From Didymella arachidicola (Eukaryota > Ascomycota > Dothideomycetes > Pleosporales > Didymellaceae), in contig CM049987.1 in the NCBI GenBank assembly GCA_016630955.3, forward strand, positions 1 through 64,000: DNA of 64,000 nt, given 5' to 3'. Both the position numbers and the translations under genes were made by a program. Below, piece by piece: positions 42,301 to 52,561 of this stretch. Position 1 is the first letter of the stretch. Every line of letters begins with the position of its first letter. The notes under the pieces were generated by a model. It was not told the origin of the DNA. It was given only the letters and a program-made list of their open reading frames with translations, and ran no database searches.

Positions 42301-43411
42301 GCTTCACTCGGCACTGTCGCTCGTATCGCTCGCACTGGAAGACCTCGCCCTGCCAGATGAGGCCCTCGTCAATGATCTTGTTAGCGTCCTCTGCCTTGCT
42401 GAACTCTATGATGACGCTGGAGGCGGCTTTCGTGGGTGCGTTGCGTGTCAGCCACCCGACGTACTTGATCTCTGCCTGTGGGATGAACGGCTTGTTGTCC
42501 AGCAGTAGCTGATCCCTCGTCTCCTCAAACCTGTCCATGTCTATTGTGCTGGTGCGCATGCCGTGTGCGATGATGCCGTAGGTTGTAATCCGCAAGGTGG
42601 CCCTGTTGCCGATGCGGTGGACCCAGTCGTCAGCGAACTGCTTTAGTGCTTCTACTTCTTTGTTGGTCGCCGTTCTGATGCTAAGGTCGCCGCTTCTTAG
42701 CTGGTTTGAAGAGAGCACCTTGATGCTGTTAATGTTTTCGTTTCTGCTTTGCGCGATGGCGCGCTCTACATGCGCGTTAAGGTTGCGCGGGTTCATCGCC
42801 CGCAGGCTGAGCACTGTACTGGGGTCTCTAATGGTCACAACGACTTCACGCTGCGTCTGCATAGGAGCCATTCTGGGAACTTGTGTATTCGCTGTACTTG
42901 CTAGCGGTGCGCCCCTCGCCGCCATCGCAGCGTAGCTGAGCACGCCACCAGTCTGTGGTCCTGCGTTTTTGATCTGTCTTGCCATCTGCAGATTGGCCTT
43001 ACCTACCTCTACCGCCTCCTTGGCTGCAGTCCTAGCTTCCTCTCCGTTCCTTATGTTTTGTTGTACGTTTGTGGCGATTGCGTGGACGGTATTAGCGGTG
43101 TTCTTTATTTCGGTCTTGAGTTCCTGCTTGACAGCATTAAGCATTCGCGTGGTGTTGTCGGAGGACGCCTTGGCCTCAGTTTGCAGGATGCTAAGCGCGT
43201 CGCACACCGTGCTGAGGTCAGGCGTGTGTTGCACTTTCAGTATAAACGTCAGCGTGCCGTGTATAATGACCTTGACGAGGTCTGCTGGCACAGGCTGGCT
43301 TTGCGTGCGATCGATACAGGCCAGCGCGTCCTGAAGGTAGGTGCTGAGGCGTGTAGCGTGCTCGCGGAATGGGGTGGGCCACGTGGGCTGCTGAGGCCAC
43401 GGTGTCGCCAT
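39326..43411 (-). CDS. LINE gag-RT-RNase H fusion protein
   Basis: 1361 residues from ATG at 43411 with no stop. In order: coiled-coil gag region (about 80-145); RNA-binding-like segment (about 190-350); three zinc knuckles (CFKCQHYGHIGTQC at 372, CGYCAQQHESRDC at 391, CAACRGKHEAWSYQC at 415). A short Ala/Pro linker (470-490) leads straight into RT (ASPLKAPGPDGI 521, GIPQGSPLSP 717, YIDD 751-754). RNase H has D1053, E1090, D1119 and D1174, and a CCHC-like segment follows (CSCGERRQTIAHVLLRC). An APE-type endonuclease, normally between the knuckles and RT or at the start of ORF2, is absent. The protein would bind its RNA and reverse-transcribe it but cannot nick target DNA by that route. Confidence 0.92.
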   Translation of the reverse strand: MATPWPQQPTWPTPFREHATRLSTYLQDALACIDRTQSQPVPADLVKVIIHGTLTFILKVQHTPDLSTVCDALSILQTEAKASSDNTTRMLNAVKQELKTEIKNTANTVHAIATNVQQNIRNGEEARTAAKEAVEVGKANLQMARQIKNAGPQTGGVLSYAAMAARGAPLASTANTQVPRMAPMQTQREVVVTIRDPSTVLSLRAMNPRNLNAHVERAIAQSRNENINSIKVLSSNQLRSGDLSIRTATNKEVEALKQFADDWVHRIGNRATLRITTYGIIAHGMRTSTIDMDRFEETRDQLLLDNKPFIPQAEIKYVGWLTRNAPTKAASSVIIEFSKAEDANKIIDEGLIWQGEVFQCERYERQCRVKQCFKCQHYGHIGTQCKATIACGYCAQQHESRDCPSKLDRNVPRKCAACRGKHEAWSYQCPTRKEERAKARAAYDVRPYYHPVAETPRNNIPLEASATSVRRSRLAQAPASTQPAPTPPEADLGDIEHAAYSGQIDMPLIEEKEVRTAIRAASPLKAPGPDGIINKALQAGIDLIAAHLMRIYNQSLRLGYCPVSFRASITAVLRKPGKANYAVPKAYRPIALLNTIGKVMDAVVARRLSYLVETHHVLPPTHMGGRKHRSTEHALHAVTAKIYEQWNNGKDGQVASLLLLDVSGAFDNVSHKRLLHNLRKRKVDENTVRWIASFLSDRHTHIRVDGFNSQEYAINTGIPQGSPLSPLLYILYNADLVDQCNEQTDVMSTGYIDDVAILAWGKTTEQTCEILGTTLEKAQRWATTHASVFAPDKFQLTHFTRSRKRINVDAAIQTEWGEIKPSPTCKYLGLTLDTKLKWREHVETVRQKATRTVHTLSSLGSSTWGVRLQDMRRLYEAIALPQMMYACSIWSNANLNDKKRGYTHKTVDALRSIQARAARSICGAYRATSRVALDVETFLLPIEQQIWKHNADVVTRLSSSRTIAQTACYEPREPVPVVIDKNYRAHKSPWQKAYEALRSKQVRDLDKQEPIPPFITPPWQRGPHTYIDNDAEEARKHHNRECAANKSLSIYTDGSGIEGEIGSAAVCLLTQQTLSVHMGSDTLSTVYAAELQGISLALQIAQEYADRDGERKQIAIYTDNQAAIWSIAKAEGRSGAYILADIAQQVLELQDKGYSVAVRWIPAHAGIPGNEAADQAAKEATGWRENGRRQQPADPPAQLYPLRTTLRRWCKTQAERAWIGAWREDKKGRATYRHTPVPTKKVLQLHERLSKRESALLVQLRTEKIGLNDFLFNRHVPDITSPRCSCGERRQTIAHVLLRCSKHKDLRNRIFANLSGRHSLRTILSTPQLATKAVQYMEQTQILGHMGIRDTQTTPSAGGRL

Positions 43412-43729
43412 GGCACGTCAGACGCAGTGGGCTGCTGCGGCTGGGTGCTGGCTAGTCAATTGGCGTCAAGAGCGACCGTTTGAGCGCGAAAATACGAGTG
43501 AATTCCAAAAATCGAGTTCTCGCTATGTGTGGTGTTTTTTCACCTCACGCATAGCGGTAGAAGCTGTTCCTAAGTCTCGCTGGAGGGCTTGTCTTTTGAT
43601 CGCCCCACGAGCGCGTGAACAGCGCGTTTACATTCAGCACAGTGCGCGGTTGTCACGCATGCAGCAGCCCCTGTACAAATGAGCACCACTATGGGTGCTT
43701 TTCAGAATACCTGGTGCACACGTGAGTTA

Positions 43730-45876
43730 CCGTGTCCGTGCACCTCATGAGCCGGGTCAGCGAGTGAGCCACCCCACTACCTTTGAGCATCAGAAAGAAT
43801 TAAGATTATCAAGCTACACACAAAAGCGATTATTGTGAGGAAAGCTAGCAGATTGATCTGTTAACTATTGCGCATATTTTAGCTATCTTAACTTTCTTGT
43901 AGCGGTAATTATGCGACCACTGGTGCTCAATCTAGGTAGGGGGGTTAGGGAACGCGCGTGAACCACGCGTGGCCTGCGCACGGCAGCACCAGCACGTTGC
44001 TTTGTTATTTTTAACTACGACTGCTGTGAGACCTTGCCCTTAGCCTGTTTAGGCAATTGGATACTTTTTTGAGCGTCGCGATCGCGTTTCTGAGCTGCTC
44101 TCGCTGCCTTGCGCGCGTCAATTTCAGCACGTGATTTAGCAGCCTTGCGATCGCGCTCTTCTTTCTTCCTCAACCGCCTCACACAGTTATCCTCCTTCTC
44201 TTTTGCCTTGAGCAGTTTATTCTGGTGCTGAATTTCACGCCTGGTGGTTTTTGCAGCCTCTTCCTCTAACTGCTGCTGCTCAGTTGCCGCCTGGCGTTGA
44301 TCGGCACGTGCCTTCGATTAGGGGCTCCACCAGGTAGCACCACCCTGTAAATTGAGGTTATCTGCGGCTAGAGGCAGTGCTTTCTTCTTTTTATTCTTCC
44401 TCTTCTTGGCTGCCATTGCCTCTCTAAGGCCTTGAATCTCGTGCTGAGTAAGCTCATTAAGCACGTGGAGGTGGTGGATTCTCTGTTCAACTGCGTCTGC
44501 AGCAGCAAGGTCCTTATCCTTCACAGCGCTCCTTAGCAGTGACTTAGTCTTCAACCAACTAGGCTCAGGAGAAGCCGCCTAAGGTCCTGCTTGCTCTGGA
44601 GGTGTCGCAGGTGGCGGAGGTGTTGGTGTTCTAAACTGATCGAGTATGACGTCGGCGTTTGGTGGGTAGATACCTGTAGTTTCAAAGGCACTCTCCACCA
44701 ACGCCTTAGTGAAAGTATGAACCCAGGCAGGCTAAAACAGGCTTACAAAGTCAGCCTTAGTTACTAGGTACCATCCCTGCGTTGTGTGGTTGTGTTCAAC
44801 TAGTTGGTTGGTATAGTTTTGAGCCAGCGACTTGAAGCACACCACATCCAGCGGCTGAAGCGTGTGGGTGGCGTGTGGAGGGAAGATGAGCAGCAGAATC
44901 TTGTGCTGATCACAGTAATCGATAAAGGCCTTCGTCACGTGGCTACCGTGCCCGTCAATAATAAGTAGCCTGTACCTTCTCCGAGCTTTCCTCTTGGTGT
45001 AGCGATCGAAGACCTGTTCCAACCAGGCAACGCCCAGATCGTCGTTCGTCTAACCAGTAGGTGACGTGGTAAAATGAACTAAGTGCTTGGCTGGATTAAT
45101 TTCGCGTACCCAGCTTGCTTGTACTGCGTCACCTTTGGCTGGAAAGATAACCCCTAGGGGGAGGTGGGTACCGTCAGCACATACACCAGCAACCACGGTT
45201 ATCCACTCCTGATTACCATCGTGGGTAGGTTGTTTGAACCGCCTCTTACAGTTCAGTACCTTACCAAACACCCTCTTGCTCCTTCTAACTACCCTAATTA
45301 TAAATCCCTTTTCATCTATGTTGTATGTGTTCTTAGGCAATACTTCATGCTCCTTAATTTTAAGGTGCAGGAGCTAGAAATGCAAGCTGTATTTATCACC
45401 AGAATCAGCCTTGTGGCGTACAGTTTCTATAGGAGTTGACCAGGCAGTGATAAGGTGGTCTTGATTCCGGTTTAACAGCCTAGTAACCCAGCTATCAGAA
45501 GGCTCCCAGCGGCACAAAGGAGTCGAGAAATTAATAATCATTTGCCTTGTAGGCATCAGGTGTCTCTCTGTGAGTCCTCTGATGTATTGTACAAGCTCTG
45601 CCTCAGCACGTGGGTGGAGGAGCCGTTGGCTGTTGGTGACCTCTTCACGAGGGGTAACTTCACCCCTGTGCTGGCGGGTCAACGTCGCGCGTGAACAGCC
45701 ATGTTTTTTGGCAAGAGCCCGGTATGAGAATTGTTCTCCAGGTCTTAAATTATCTAGCTCTGCAAGGGCTTCCTTTAACGGCATCGTGGCGTTAAGTTGT
45801 AGGGGGTTTAAAGTAACGTCCAAAGTTGGTGGGGTGGCTCACGCACTGACCCGGCTCACGAGGTGCACAGACACGG
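43730..45876 (-). mobile_element. Pogo-like transposon D
   Basis: A 2147-bp element with ends CCGTGTCYGTGCACCTC and TA duplications at 43728-43729 and 45877-45878. TGAGCC is repeated 17 bp apart next to the end (43748, 43765), followed by ACCCCACYAMCTTTG. It sits only about 37 bp inside the left end of element Y. Confidence 0.9.
44015..45784 (-). pseudogene. Pogo-like transposase D, at least four premature stops
   Basis: Same subfamily as transposase G, distinct from A/B/C/E/F. ATG at 45784 (MPLKEALAELDNL). HTH region (ALAKKHGCSRATLTR), D motifs YNIDEKGF, IIDGHGSH and LQPLDVVCF. After the catalytic domain come Pro-rich, then very Lys/Arg/Glu-rich coiled-coil segments (KKRKNKKKKA; RRLRKKEERDRKAAKSR) in place of a zinc knuckle. 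In-frame stops lie near 45373, 45052, 44732, 44581 and 44318. Most sit where Gln or Trp is expected, so RIP-like decay is likely. Confidence 0.85.
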
Positions 45877-46005
45877 TAGCGTTCCTGCAGGATGCCGAGG
45901 GACTAGACGTCCACCCACACGCTCATTTTGGCCTGTAGTGACGACAAACTAACTCTCTGAGCCTTGTGCGATTCTTGTGACAAAATATAGATAGTTCCTG
46001 ATGTT

Positions 46006-47715
46006 GTGATGGCGAGGAGAAACTCGAAGAGGCGGCAAATTGATGCTCCGGATGCCGAAGCTGCACCTAAGCCGCCTGCCACACCTGCCTACTCAAAGCG
46101 TCAGCGTACATCTACACATCGGTTTGAAGCGGGAAGAAACCCAATTACGCCGCCAGCATCAGTGAGACGACCTTCACAGCAACCACAAGCTGCTAGTCAA
46201 GCTTCTAAGGCCGCCGAGGTCACCGAGCCGCCGCCGCAGTCGCCTTTGTTCGAAGAGGAGGTTGCGGGGCACGAGGATAGTCCTGAAGGCGAAGAGACTG
46301 AGCTATACCCGGAGGAAGGTGATGATAATGTAGAGGCAGCTGTAGTTGATGACTCCGCTGTTGCTGCTGCGGAGGAGTCAGCTGGTGCGTTCTCGGAGGA
46401 GGAGCACGAGGTAGTCGCCACTGTACGGTACCGTGCATCCTTTACAGACGTTGAGAAAGCTGCTATTGCTAGCGCTTCTTTTACTGCTCCAGACTCTAAG
46501 ATAAACGAGCTGTTGATGCTGGACTTGTGGGACGATTGGGCGGACGACATAGCGAAAAGTACTGAGCCTGAGCAGGTCAGAGTAGCCAGTCTTACTGCAG
46601 TTGTTTACCCACAGAAGGCAAAGGTCATAGACCGACTTCCGCAGCGACTCCGACGCGGTAACTACGGCGACTTGGAGGCGTTAAAGGTGCTGGCAACATC
46701 AATCGATCGAACTACTAGCGAGCGTCTCTGCGTCGATTTCAACCTCATACTTGCTAAAGAAGCAGCTGCGCCAGCCAGCCAGCCAGCCAGCCAACCGACA
46801 GCCAGTCAGCAGCCGGTGCCGCCTCGCTTATCGCAGCCGCGCGCTCGAACAGCTACAATCATACACGAAGACGGCTTGCTTGGTGTCGTAGCCGCTGAGC
46901 AAATGGCTGCCGGACCTGCTCTCGTTATCAAAGACCAGTGGCGATGTGAGGATAGAGACTGTCGTAATTAACCGTACGTGTGTTGGCTGCCGCGTACTGG
47001 CCAGCCCGCTCGATGGGAGAGCCATTATCCTGTCAACGCGAATATCATCGCTCTGTGGGCAAAGGCGATAACTGAGCGTCAGTGTACTGTTTCGGAGCCC
47101 AACGATCGCATCAAATCCGCGATAATGAGAGCGCGCGAGCGCTCTGAGGTGGAGCGAGTAAAGAGGCGGCAAGGCAACGTCCACAGTGGGTGCAGCAGCG
47201 GAGTAGTACTGGATGAGGTGCGGGAGCTGCAGAAGTCAGTCTTGATGGCTCAATTGCAGCTGCTCAACGGCGGCACGGGCTTACAATCAGCCGGCCACAA
47301 AGCGTCACAATGGGTGCCATTCGAGTATGAGTTTTGGGGCGAAATCGTCGCTCATACTATGAACTTCTTCGACTATTTCAAAGCCAAATGGACTGTCGCC
47401 AACGCCGAGGACGTTATTGATTACATCATTAAGACTGTTGTAAGAGACGCTCACATCGATATCAACATGCTGATGAACGATACCAGCGAGAATGGGGTGC
47501 CTATGGTGTTGTGGGTTGAGCACTTCGACCTAACACCTGGCATGTTACTTCAACTACGCCGCCACGCTTTGAAGTGGAGGAAAGAGTACAGCGGCCTTTC
47601 AGTTGAAGATCTTGAGAAGATCCACAGCGCAATTATTGCTACAAAGCGCGATAAAGCTAAGCGCAAAGAGGTAGTGTTAAGCAGTTCTCTAAGGGAGCCG
47701 CTGGTTGAGCTGTAA
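46006..47715 (+). pseudogene. Accessory protein of element Y, one premature stop
   Basis: Homologue of the accessory protein at 50507-52231. One TAA at about 46969-46971 splits it, between CEDRDCRN and PYVCW; the X copy reads NNPGVCW there. The halves together make about 569 residues. The basic N-terminus (SKRQRTSTHRFEAG) and the acidic, Ser/Ala-rich segment are followed by a conserved core WRC-x4-C...CW...HYPVN...IIALWAKAI...CTV. The C-terminus has DINMLM, LRRHALKWRKEYSGLS. A CCAG microsatellite encodes the ASQPASQP stretch. Function unknown. Confidence 0.8.
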
Positions 47716-47899
47716 TGCAATCCCTCGACAAAAGTAGGTGGCGAACATCACCAATTCTCATCATCCCACGCCTACATCACTCTACCACAACAATTTATTA
47801 ATGTCTCTAAGTTGCAGAAGTGCTAATCCATATTCAGGAGAGCTCTACATCTTTTTTTTGGAATTATTAAGTCGCTTTTGTAGGTTGCGCATTCGTTGT

Positions 47900-48913
47900 T
47901 TAGAAATCGTCGTCATCCTCAATCGTCTCGCCACGCACATCAACCCACCCCTCCGGCCGGTAACCACACATCCAGAACCAACTTCTGCAATCAATATTGC
48001 AACACACTCGCTCAACAGCAACCTCTAAAAAGTACGCAAAGTCATCAAACAGTGCAGCGTCATCTCCGTTCCTCCTTATCCAACTTTTCAGCTGCTTAAA
48101 GCTCTTCTCGATCGGGTTATAGTCGGGTGAGTATGGCGGGAGGTACTCCAATTGCACCCCAGCTGCGGCACAAAACTCACGAACGCGTGGCGATCGGTGA
48201 ATTGACGCGTTATCAAGTACAATTACTGACCATCCAGGTGTCGTAAATGGTAGTACTTTGTACAGCAGAAAGTCCTCCATGATTGCTGAGGTAATGGAGC
48301 CTTGAAATATCGTATAGCTGAGGTACCCGTTGACAGTCATCGCAGGCAAAAGTGACCAGCGCTCACTCCTCCGCATGCTATACTCAAGCTGTACTGGCGT
48401 GTTTATACGAATCCAGCCGTACTTGCGATCGCCAGTTCGCTCATTACAAGCACTTTCATCAATCGCAATAACCTGCTCCGTCTTGTAGTGGCTCATCCGA
48501 GCCCTGTACACTCGACGGAGAGGCTCGCTCTGCTCCCTCGCTCGCTTTGTTGCAAGCTTTCGCGTGTACTGTAGCTTCTCCAAAGCTCGCCACACAGTAG
48601 ATATAGACGCCTATATATCAAATTCATCATACAGAAAGTCTTGCATCTCTTCAAGATAAGCGTGCGGCCGCCCTTTGAGGTACTCCGCGAGGCTATCCAG
48701 CTGCTCTTGACGCAGAAGCGGAGGCCTGCCGAGCCTCACTGTCGCTGGGGCATAGCACTGTCCCCAGTACTCTAGGCTCAGTCGTAGTCTCCGTACAGTG
48801 TTGCGATGAACTCCAGTCGATTCCCAGACTTCAGTATCGTTTTTACCAGCTGCGATATGCTCCATAACGGATTGTTGAAGTGTGCGCGATAGTCGTAGCC
48901 CAGAGCCGCCCAT
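47900..48913 (-). pseudogene. DD34E transposase of element Y, one premature stop
   Basis: IS630/Tc1-mariner type. ATG at 48913 (MGGSGLRLSRTLQQ). Helix-turn-helix start, then GRPHAYLEEMQDFLYDEFDI and a TAG (about 48611) before STVWRALEKL; element X has no stop there. Catalytic residues: D in IAIDESACNERTGDRKYGW, D in VIVLDNASIHR, E in LPPYSPDYNPIEKSF. It converges on the accessory gene, leaving about 185 bp between their stops. Confidence 0.87.
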
Positions 48914-50506
48914 CGTGACGTTTACAGCAGCTACAACACCAAGAAATCAATCGTGAGAATCGCAATAGAGCTTCAAAAAAGCAGAAATTAATAATCAGAG
49001 GTCAAGGTAATGAACGCGCGCATTAATTTACTAACGCTTTGTACGGCTGAATGGCGCACCCCACTGAAATGGCGCACCTTGCCAAGACCTTACTACTTTT
49101 AACCACCACCAACAATGTCGCAACAAATTAATCTTGAATTGCTTCCTCGTGGAGAGAGAATTGACCTTGCTATCAAAGCTATGAAATTAAACGCGAATCT
49201 AAGCCAGCGACGCGCTGCTGCTGTCTACAACGTGCCTGAAACTACCCTTCGAAGGCAACGCGCCAAACCAGCTTCTCAACGCGTTGTCCACCCTAACGCG
49301 TGTAAGCTTACAAGGCAAGAAGAGGAGGTGCTTATTCAATACATAAGGAAGCTTGACGCGCGAGGCTTTGGCCCTACGCTTGCCTACGTGCGAGAGATGG
49401 CTGATCAACTGCTGGCTGCTCGCAGTGCAGGCAAGGTTGGAGAACACTGGGTCTACCGGTTTATCAGACGGAAACCTGAGATCAAGTCTTAGATTTCTAG
49501 ACTAAGGGATTACTGGAGAGTCCTGTGCAGCAATCTAGCTATTATCAGTCCCTGGTTTGACCTTGTACGCAATGTCAAAGCCAAGTACGGCATCCTAGAC
49601 CAAGATACCTACAACTTTGACGAGACTGGGTTCCAGATAGGCGTTGGAGGGTCAGTTAAGGTAGTAACTGCTTCTGAGAGACGTCTTGCACCACTCAGCG
49701 TCCAGCCTGGCGATCGTGAGTGGATAACTCTGATCGCTTGTATCAACGCGATGGGCTGGTCTATCCCACCCTTCTTTATCCTCAAAGCAAAGCACCACGA
49801 CAAGGCCTGGTACGTTAACAACCCAAAGGATTAGAGGATTAGGGTTAGCAAGAATGGCTGGACCTCGAATGAGCTTGGCCTTGCCTGGCTAAAGCACTTT
49901 ATCCAGCATACAGAGGCTGCTACTGTAGGTAGCCATCGGCTGCTGATTATTGATGGCCACGAGAGCCATAAGTCACTCGAATTCCAAAACCTCTGCGAGG
50001 AAAGCAAGATTATTGCTCTCTGCATGCCTCCGCACGCCTCTCACATCCTGCAGCCACTTGACGTTAGGTGTTTTGCCCCGCTAAAGCAGGCGTATAAGAA
50101 GGAAATCAAAAGCTTGGCAGACAGTCACATCACCTATGTGGACAAAAAGACCTTCTTAGCAACGTTTCAACCAGTATACGACAAGGCTATATTAAAGAGC
50201 AACATTATATTAAGCTTTAAAGCAACTGGCTTGGTTCCACTTAACCCAGAGGTGGTGCTGTTAAGGCTTGAAGTCAAGCCTCGCACGCCAACACCGCCTC
50301 TACCAGGGCCTACTACTATTATTTTCGAAATGTTGAACCCACCACGTGATGCGGGGTATGTAGTTAATGACGCTAGATATAGTTTGTTAGCAAAACACAG
50401 TACAAACAGTATCACACTGCATTTTATATTCCTGCCACGCCTTAAAGAAGCTCGTATAGTCGTTTTTGCAGTAATACAATAATTTGTAGGTGTTGTACTT
50501 TCAACG

Positions 50507-52231
50507 ATGGCCAAATCGAAGCGGAAGAACGTTCGGCCGGAGACTGTTAGACCTGCAAAGCGTCAGCGGAAAGCCACTCAGCCATTTGAACAAGGCCTCA
50601 ATCCAGCTCCTCCAGCTCCTCCAGCTCCTCCAGCTCCTCCAGCTCCTCCAACGCCGCCATCAACAGTACGCCGTCCCCTACGCTCGCGAGAGCCGACTCC
50701 GCCGCGTAATCGAGGTACACCGAGCCCGCCAGGGGGTCTATTTGTGGCGGAGGATGAGGATGAGGATGTGGAGGAGGAGGCAGCAGTTAACGCTAGATTA
50801 CATAATGCCAACGAGGTGGATAACCAGGTAGATTACGCGTTAGCTGCTGCTACGGCTGTAGAGGAAGTTACAGGCTCACCTGGGTTAGCTGCTGCGGCGT
50901 CGATCGCTCAGTCAAGCCAGCCACAGCGTCCGGAGCCAGAAGTTGACGAGGAGCCGCACCTCCACTGGAACTATCGTGCCTGGTGGATGCTTGGGAAGAC
51001 TTCGATTCCGCAGGCAGCTATTGCAAGACGTAATAAGCCGCTGTACACTGTAGATGAGGATAAGGTGTGGCAATGGGCGGATAGTGTTGTGGAGACGCTG
51101 CCGCGGGCAGCAATTATTGACAGTTTGACAGCGACGCTCTACTATACTAGTGGCCGCCAAGCCAAGTCAGATAGGTGTACTGTAGCACTTCAGCGTCGTG
51201 AAAGTGCAGCTGGACGGGTTATTGTAAGAGGAAACTGGTTTGAATTTGAAGAAGAGCTGGTAGAAATGGATAAAGAGAGCAGCCTGGTAATGACCTGTGA
51301 CTTTGACCTGGTCTTAAGAGAGGATACCGTTACCCAGCCAGCTACTCAGTCAGCATCACAGCCATCTCGAAGCGCTGGCCGTCGACCTGCCATTGTTACA
51401 GCAATCATGAAGGAGGGACTTGCTAGTGTTGTTACCAATGAGCGCTTTGCTTCTGGCTATGCTATTGGTATACGGGACCATTGGAGGTGTCAGAACGAAG
51501 CCTGTTCTAACAACCCAGGCGTGTGCTGGGTGCGATCGCAGCCAGGTCGACAAATTGAGCGGAGTACTGATCATTACCCGCTCAATGGTAATATGATCGC
51601 TAACTGGGCGAGCGCTATTACACGCGGAGAGTGTACTGTTGAACAGCCGTCAGACGATATCCAGTTGCAATTATACATGTCCAAGGATCGCACTGCCCGT
51701 GGGAACAAGCGGCGGAGGACGACGTCCCCAGCGTCGTCAAACTCTAGTATTGACAACCTTACAAAGGCAATACTTGTTGGACATCTCGCTCAGTTGAAGC
51801 AGCCACAGTTACAGCTACAGTGTCAACATCAATTGGAGCCAATACAACAGCAAAGATGGGTTGATATTAAGGCGTCAAGGCCTGAGATGTATCACCATGT
51901 GCGTAACTTCTTCAGTTACTGGCAATTGAGCATGCCTCACCTTAAAGATAAGATCAAGATGATCTACTCAATGTGTAAAGACGAGCAGTGGGATATCAAT
52001 ATGCTCATGGACCCTGTTAATGGGATGACATTTGAGATGTGGACGTTCTACGAGATGCCTGCAAGTATGCTCTCACATCTTCGACGCAAGGCTCACGATT
52101 GGAGAAAAGACTATGCTGGGTTATCAGATGAAGACGCACTACGTTCTCAGCGGATTTTAGCACAGGAGAAGCAACAATATAGCCTAGAAGCAGAGGGGCG
52201 GTCGCCGCTAGGAGAAATTAGTGGCAACTAA
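50507..52231 (+). CDS. Accessory protein of element X, unknown function
   Basis: 574 residues from ATG at 50507. Basic N-terminus with a likely nuclear signal (KSKRKN, AKRQRK, 3-22), Pro repeat (APPAPPAPPAPPTPP), acidic patch (EDEDEDVEEE, 82-91), then a region I cannot name. The core shared with the Y protein spans about 295-385, with a putative zinc site C328-x4-C333-x6-C340-W-x14-H356 and HYPLNGNMIANWASAI. A basic patch follows (KRRR, 401). The shared C-terminus (about 465-545) has DINMLM, LRRKAHDWRKDYAGLS. No transposase, RT, nuclease or recombinase motif is visible. A nuclear DNA-binding or transposition-assisting role is inferred from composition and linkage only. It is convergent with the transposase; about 330 bp separate the stops. 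Confidence 0.72.
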   Translation: MAKSKRKNVRPETVRPAKRQRKATQPFEQGLNPAPPAPPAPPAPPAPPTPPSTVRRPLRSREPTPPRNRGTPSPPGGLFVAEDEDEDVEEEAAVNARLHNANEVDNQVDYALAAATAVEEVTGSPGLAAAASIAQSSQPQRPEPEVDEEPHLHWNYRAWWMLGKTSIPQAAIARRNKPLYTVDEDKVWQWADSVVETLPRAAIIDSLTATLYYTSGRQAKSDRCTVALQRRESAAGRVIVRGNWFEFEEELVEMDKESSLVMTCDFDLVLREDTVTQPATQSASQPSRSAGRRPAIVTAIMKEGLASVVTNERFASGYAIGIRDHWRCQNEACSNNPGVCWVRSQPGRQIERSTDHYPLNGNMIANWASAITRGECTVEQPSDDIQLQLYMSKDRTARGNKRRRTTSPASSNSSIDNLTKAILVGHLAQLKQPQLQLQCQHQLEPIQQQRWVDIKASRPEMYHHVRNFFSYWQLSMPHLKDKIKMIYSMCKDEQWDINMLMDPVNGMTFEMWTFYEMPASMLSHLRRKAHDWRKDYAGLSDEDALRSQRILAQEKQQYSLEAEGRSPLGEISGN

Positions 52232-52561
52232 CTGTGTTAACTTCTTAACTGTTAGCTACAACAACACAACTACACTACGTTAAGATAAGCAAAAAATTAG
52301 AGCATAAAAAGAGTGCTGATAGGCAGTTTCGAATAGTCTACCTAGGCCTTCCTGCTGTGCGGCTATAGTCGCGGATCTACTAATCCGGCGAAGGCCATAG
52401 GTAGACGTATTACACAACGCCCACCTCTACTATCGCATCTTTCCAAACTACAATGGCTTCTTAGTACTAAACGTAGAAGCACAGCGCGTAATTCTGTATA
52501 TAAACAAGTATATTTGTTGTTGTGCTAAGGTAATAGAGCACTAAAGGTGCAGAGTAAGAGA

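Larger units (their letters stand above)
39030..43541 (-). mobile_element. Tad1-like LINE lacking the endonuclease domain
   Basis: About 4.5 kb flanked by a perfect 14-bp TSD ACCTCACGCATAGC (39016-39029 and 43542-43555). The 3' end (left) finishes in a short tandem repeat, (CTAAA)6 on the element strand. It encodes one long ORF fusing a gag-like protein to RT and RNase H. The insertion looks complete at both ends. Confidence 0.93.
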
